DNA from: Bugulina stolonifera
Taxonomy: Eukaryota; Bryozoa; Gymnolaemata; Cheilostomatida; Bugulidae
Direction of reading: 5' to 3'
NCBI GenBank assembly: GCA_935421135.1
Contig: OW285187.1
Span: forward strand, 26,908,429 to 26,972,428
DNA: 64,000 bases
Below the pieces are notes generated by a model that was not told where the DNA came from, did not search any database, and worked only from the letters and a program-made list of their open reading frames with translations. Positions 59,986 through 64,000 of the stretch are shown one piece after another; position 1 is the stretch's first letter, and the number at the start of each line of letters is the position of its first letter. The translations under genes and the position numbers were made by a program.

Positions 59986-61815
59986 AATAGGTATGCAAGT
60001 AATATTTTTCGTGCAAGGAAAATATTTCTGTGCACACAGGGACTTGGCTCCAAATCTGTGAAAATAACCCATCCTTGCTTGTTGTAATTAGAAAATAAGA
60101 CAGGTATGCTATATTATGATATGAATATCATTGGGTGCTTCAATTAAAGCATGTATTGGACTTTCTACATTCTATCTGGGGAAGGCTTCTGCTGTAAAAT
60201 GCAGCTCTTCTTCTGTGTTTATCAAAGTAGTTGTTGTTGTTTCACTGATACAGAGTGGCTATCTACACCAATGATTGCAATGCATATTTTACATTTGTTA
60301 CCTGCCCTGTCCACCCAGTCTTAAAGACACTGCTACCATTGTACAATTTTACTATTGCAGAACCCTGAATAATTCATTTTACCAATACATGTATATAATT
60401 TAAGACATAATTGGAACTGGACCTGTATATATTACTTTTTTATTTACTTATTACTACGTACTACAGCGGCGGTCAGCTACAACTTTCAAAATACATTCTC
60501 CATATACAGCCGTTCCAACACAGAGTCGGGCAATAGGGCTTTCCTTCATTGAAGGAACTGTGTATTTAAGAATCCATTGCATAATTACCACAGAACTTAA
60601 AAAAGACAACAAAAATGGACAATATATTTTTTTGTAACTACATTGGAACTTGCTAATTCAAACCTCACTTGCACGTAATTTAAAAACTTGGTTAGTTCAA
60701 ACTATTAGCCTTGGTCCCTGCTGAGCACTATATAAATGACTTCAAATAATTCAAACTTATCATCTGTAATTCAAACTTCACACCACTTAGGCTCACACTA
60801 TAATCAAGGATAACACCATTACAGCAACCATTAGTCGCCTAATAATAGTTGCTAGTAATTAGTATTAGTTACTACTGTTTCTGCTCAAGCTAAGCTGGGA
60901 AAACCCACTGATAGTTTTACTGTTCCAAGCTAAACGCGGTTTTATATTGTTGTCCTCTACATGTAATGCATAACTTGTTGCCCATCTGCAATATTGCAAA
61001 TTTGAGTGTACTAAGCCTTACATATAATTCCATTAAATAGGAAGCTGTCATGTTAAAACTTGTCTTTCCTCCATTGGATTCATAGTTGAAGCACATGAAA
61101 GTTAATGCATACAACATGCACATTCATGTGCCTATATAATAGCAACATTTGTCAAGTAGGCATCCAAGTCATTATACAAAATAAAGGCATCACATACATG
61201 TAATTCAAACTCAGGCCTAAATCAAGCCAATTATCATGGTGGTCCCTTGAAGTTTGAATTAAGCAAGTTCCACTGTATATTAGTACATTATACCAATGTA
61301 CAATTTGGTGACAGGTTTGGTGGTCACACAGTACCACACCCTGACTAGATACATGTAGATACACCTGCTACATGTACATGTAAACGTCTGAAAATACCAG
61401 TACGTTAGTTAGTCTGCAATTCAACTGTAGCAAACTGTACAGTTCTAGCTGCAGACTAACCAATACTGTCATGTTGTATATACTAGTATTATTGTATTGC
61501 ATATTATAGATTCTACAGGACAGTAGCGTCATTTATGATAGTGATTTGGTGAATATAGCAAATGTCAAATGTAAAGTTTAATGGTAGGATGGTTGTTTAG
61601 TTGACTGGACGATGGTTGGACATAACAATCAGTGTATATTGTAAACAACATCATTCATACTCCTGTACCAATGACCAATGTCCAATGTCAACACTGACTT
61701 GTTTTACATAGCTGACTACACCTACATTAGTGCTGATTTGTGATTAGCAGGTTTGTACATGTGTGAAGTACTAGTAATTGTAAATATGATGCTAATCCTT
61801 AACCTGTTTTTTGAG
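59986..61815. other. Noncoding AT-rich DNA
   Basis: Nothing gene-like could be supported. Segments such as TTCAAACTT and AATTCAAAC recur between about 60,650 and 61,270, and may be an old degenerate repeat. Confidence 0.4.
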
Positions 61816-61979
61816 TTAGGTACAGAAGTGGAGAAATTTGAGATAGCCTTTGTCCTTCGGCAAAACTGAAGCAGGAGAAGTTGTCTTCTCTATATTTTGC
61901 TGGTTGACCACCCTTACCCCAAACCCCAACCACAAACAAGGAACTAAGGCTATCTAAATTTCTCCACTACTGCACCTAA
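61816..61979. mobile_element. MITE, 164 bp, long terminal inverted repeats
   Basis: About 35 bp at each end pair with few mismatches: TTAGGTACAGAAGTGGAGAA on the left and TTAGGTGCAGTAGTGGAGAA on the right (reverse complement), continuing through AATTT and GATAGCCTT. No coding capacity. Confidence 0.7.
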
Positions 61980-62297
61980 TTGGTTTTTTTGGTAGTCAGA
62001 ACAAATCTGTAATTGAAGGTACATCTCGGCAAATGGATAACATTATTTAGAATAGTCAAGTTTGAAAGAGGGTTGTTTTATTTGATATGAGGTTGAAATA
62101 GTTTATAGAGAAAGAAAATCAATATTTAATGTCTTGACTTCCACTCAGCAGTAGCTGCTTATCATTTCTTTCCACACTTTCATTATCTCTCCCGAAAATC
62201 TGCAACCAGAATTGAAAATCTTCTTTATAAACGCTGGCTATAATCATACTACAGCCTGAATATGCTAAGTCAAGTTGTGAATATAATGCATGAATAT

Positions 62298-63066
62298 TGT
62301 AATGGTTTCTGTGATTTGGTGCGGTCGTCCTTGGACGACTATCGACCCAGAAATGAAGTGCCTATGAGTGGTGCTAGGACTTTGCATTACATGAAAGATC
62401 GAGCGGTCTCAGTAGCCCAATAACTACCAGAGACGACCCATCTGGTCCCAAGTCTGACCTTCAGACTATACGTTGAAAGAGAGTGATCCGACCTAGTAGG
62501 CGGTTCGCTAAGCGAATGACCTGACAAATGGAAGTGAAAGTCTCTGTATCAAGTATAGATGTGTCTTTATTGAAAGCCAAGTGAAGACTGAAACAATGAA
62601 CAGTGAAACAATGCCCTTTATATAGTATAAGGACTAAAGAAAAGACGACGTGAGGTCGTCCGGAAGTTGCGCAACAAGATGGCCGCCGGAAGCCCGACGG
62701 CCGACCCAAAATAGGTCGGGTTCTACAAAAGTTGCTTATAATGGTCCAATTCATGTACAAAATGAATATCAATGGATTCTGAGAGGTCGGGCCTCTGTAC
62801 ATGGGTATAAAAGGCATTAAAAGACTTAGTAATAATTATACAAGTATATACAATAACATGTAATGGGTATAAACACATGAATACACTTATATAGACAGTA
62901 ATTAAATGGTTTAACATGCAATACAATTGAATGTGGGTATACGAGCAGCTAGTTATGAGAGTTTGAGTGTCAGTTGAGTAGCGCTGTGACAACTACTAGG
63001 CACTTAGGGTGCTGCAGGTCTTTGTCCGGTAGCTGGAGTCGTATACAAATGTCCTGTACCATTACA
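62298..63066 (-). mobile_element. Solo-LTR-like element, 769 bp
   Basis: Begins TGTAATGGT and ends ACCATTACA, perfect 9-bp inverted termini, flanked by ATAT on both sides (62294-62297 and 63067-63070). On the minus strand it has TATATAAAG at about 62615-62624 and AATAAA at 62566-62571, the promoter and poly(A) order of an LTR. A second copy starts at 63227. No internal retroelement genes in the window. Confidence 0.65.
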
Positions 63067-63226
63067 ATATTATGAACATGTAAATATGTGAAGATCTTGT
63101 ATTGTACAAATATACCTTAGACTGATTCCACTATAGTGGATGTTATACAGATACATAAATTAGATCTTGCCCCCATATTGTTATTACACCCAACCTGTAC
63201 ATGTAGCTATGTACAAGTAGATGTAT

Positions 63227-64000
63227 TGTAATGTTTTGGGGGTTGTGTGTATGTCGTCCTAAGACAACCCCTTGTCCAGAATGAAGAACCTATGAGTGGT
63301 GCTAGGTCTTCTCATTACATGAAAGATCGACAGGTACTAATAGTCCAATGACTACTCAAAACGACCCATGTGGTCCCCAGTCAATGCTTGTTTGCTATAC
63401 TGAGAAAGAGTATGTTCCGGCCTAGCAGGAAGTTTGGGAAGCAAGGTCGAGGACCTCGACGACTGGAACGACCAATACTACGAAGTGAAGACTCTGTATA
63501 AGTAGTATAGAAGTGTCTTTATTGAGATCCAAGTATCAACCGAGACAATGAATACAAAAACAACGCTCTTTATATACTATTAGAACTTCCAGAGGAAGTT
63601 CCAGTAAAAAAGCCGACGCAGTGTCGTAAAAGGCCGGTGTAGTGTCGTCTGGAAATTGCACAGCAAGATGTCGGCCGGAAGCCCGAGGCCGACCCAAAAC
63701 ATGTCGGGTGCAACAAAAGATGCTTAAAATCATCCAAATCATGTACAAAATGAATATTAAGCATTTCTGAGAGGTCGGCCCTCTTTATATGGGTATTAAA
63801 AGGACATGCATGTAATTGCTCAGTATATAAGCATAGGGTTTACTACAGAGATAAGTTAACACAGGCAAGTATATGCACTAAGTGTCCATAATAAGTACAA
63901 TGTGGTCGGGAGGCTGAATATGAAGTTACATTTACCACTACAGTATTATACTTCGGCTTACAATCTACCAATAGTGTGCTGTAGAGCCAGTACTTCGCTA
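63227..64000 (-). mobile_element. Second LTR copy of the same family, running to the window edge
   Basis: Aligns with 62298-63066 over most of its length in the same orientation, including the minus-strand TATA (about 63570) and AATAAA (about 63512), but with clear divergence and small insertions. Its right end is at or beyond the window limit. The 160 bp between the two copies is too short to be an internal retroelement region. Confidence 0.6.

Noticed and set aside
59215..60072. Several overlapping 217-264 codon reading frames on both strands
   Set aside because: They are products of the stop-free minisatellite; three frames of one strand are open at once, which real coding sequence does not do.
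20000..62000. Recurrent GACAACT / AGTTGTC motif, often as GAAGACAACTCC
   Set aside because: Seen more often than expected by rough estimate, but the excess is mild and I cannot count it reliably by eye.

Overview
The window is eukaryotic and animal. Its genes have GT-AG introns, the intergenic sequence is AT-rich, and tRNA-derived SINEs, LINE relics, MITEs and LTRs are scattered through it. A complete DSCAM-type neural adhesion receptor gene is present. The canonical DSCAM domain order points to an invertebrate bilaterian or close relative, probably marine; I cannot name the phylum.

Region 1 (1 to about 13,181) is most of a Polinton/Maverick, a self-synthesising virus-like DNA transposon. 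Rightward genes are an unrecognised spliced gene (20-1060) and a protein-primed family B DNA polymerase, which gains an upstream zinc-finger exon (1912-2060) and an OTU-like region. Leftward, tightly packed, are the adenovirus-type cysteine protease, double jelly-roll major capsid protein, a basic core-like protein, penton-like minor capsid protein, DD35E integrase with chromodomain, a gene broken by one in-frame stop, a small protein with a hydrophobic tail, and the packaging ATPase. Between the two arms lies a 212-bp inverted-repeat-bounded element that looks like a folded RNA (6237-6448). The left end of the transposon is outside the window; the right end is inferred near 13,181.

Region 2 (13,182-18,625) is host intergenic DNA with two MITEs, a foldback and a decayed LINE reverse transcriptase.

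Region 3 (18,626-24,003) holds two tandem three-exon genes for HRG1/SLC48A1-type heme transporters with identical intron phases.

Region 4 (25,718-55,126, minus strand) is one DSCAM-like gene. I could place 42 coding exons whose phases all agree, giving about 2,105 residues: signal peptide, Ig1-9, FN1-4, Ig10, FN5-6, one transmembrane helix and a roughly 410-residue tail. The tail has an EVH1-type FPPPPP motif and a C-terminal PDZ ligand. One intron hides an opposite-strand FN3-like orphan exon.

Region 5 (55,127-64,000) contains a SINE, a RING-like first exon, a LINE relic, a 650-bp higher-order minisatellite, a long-TIR MITE and two copies of one LTR family.
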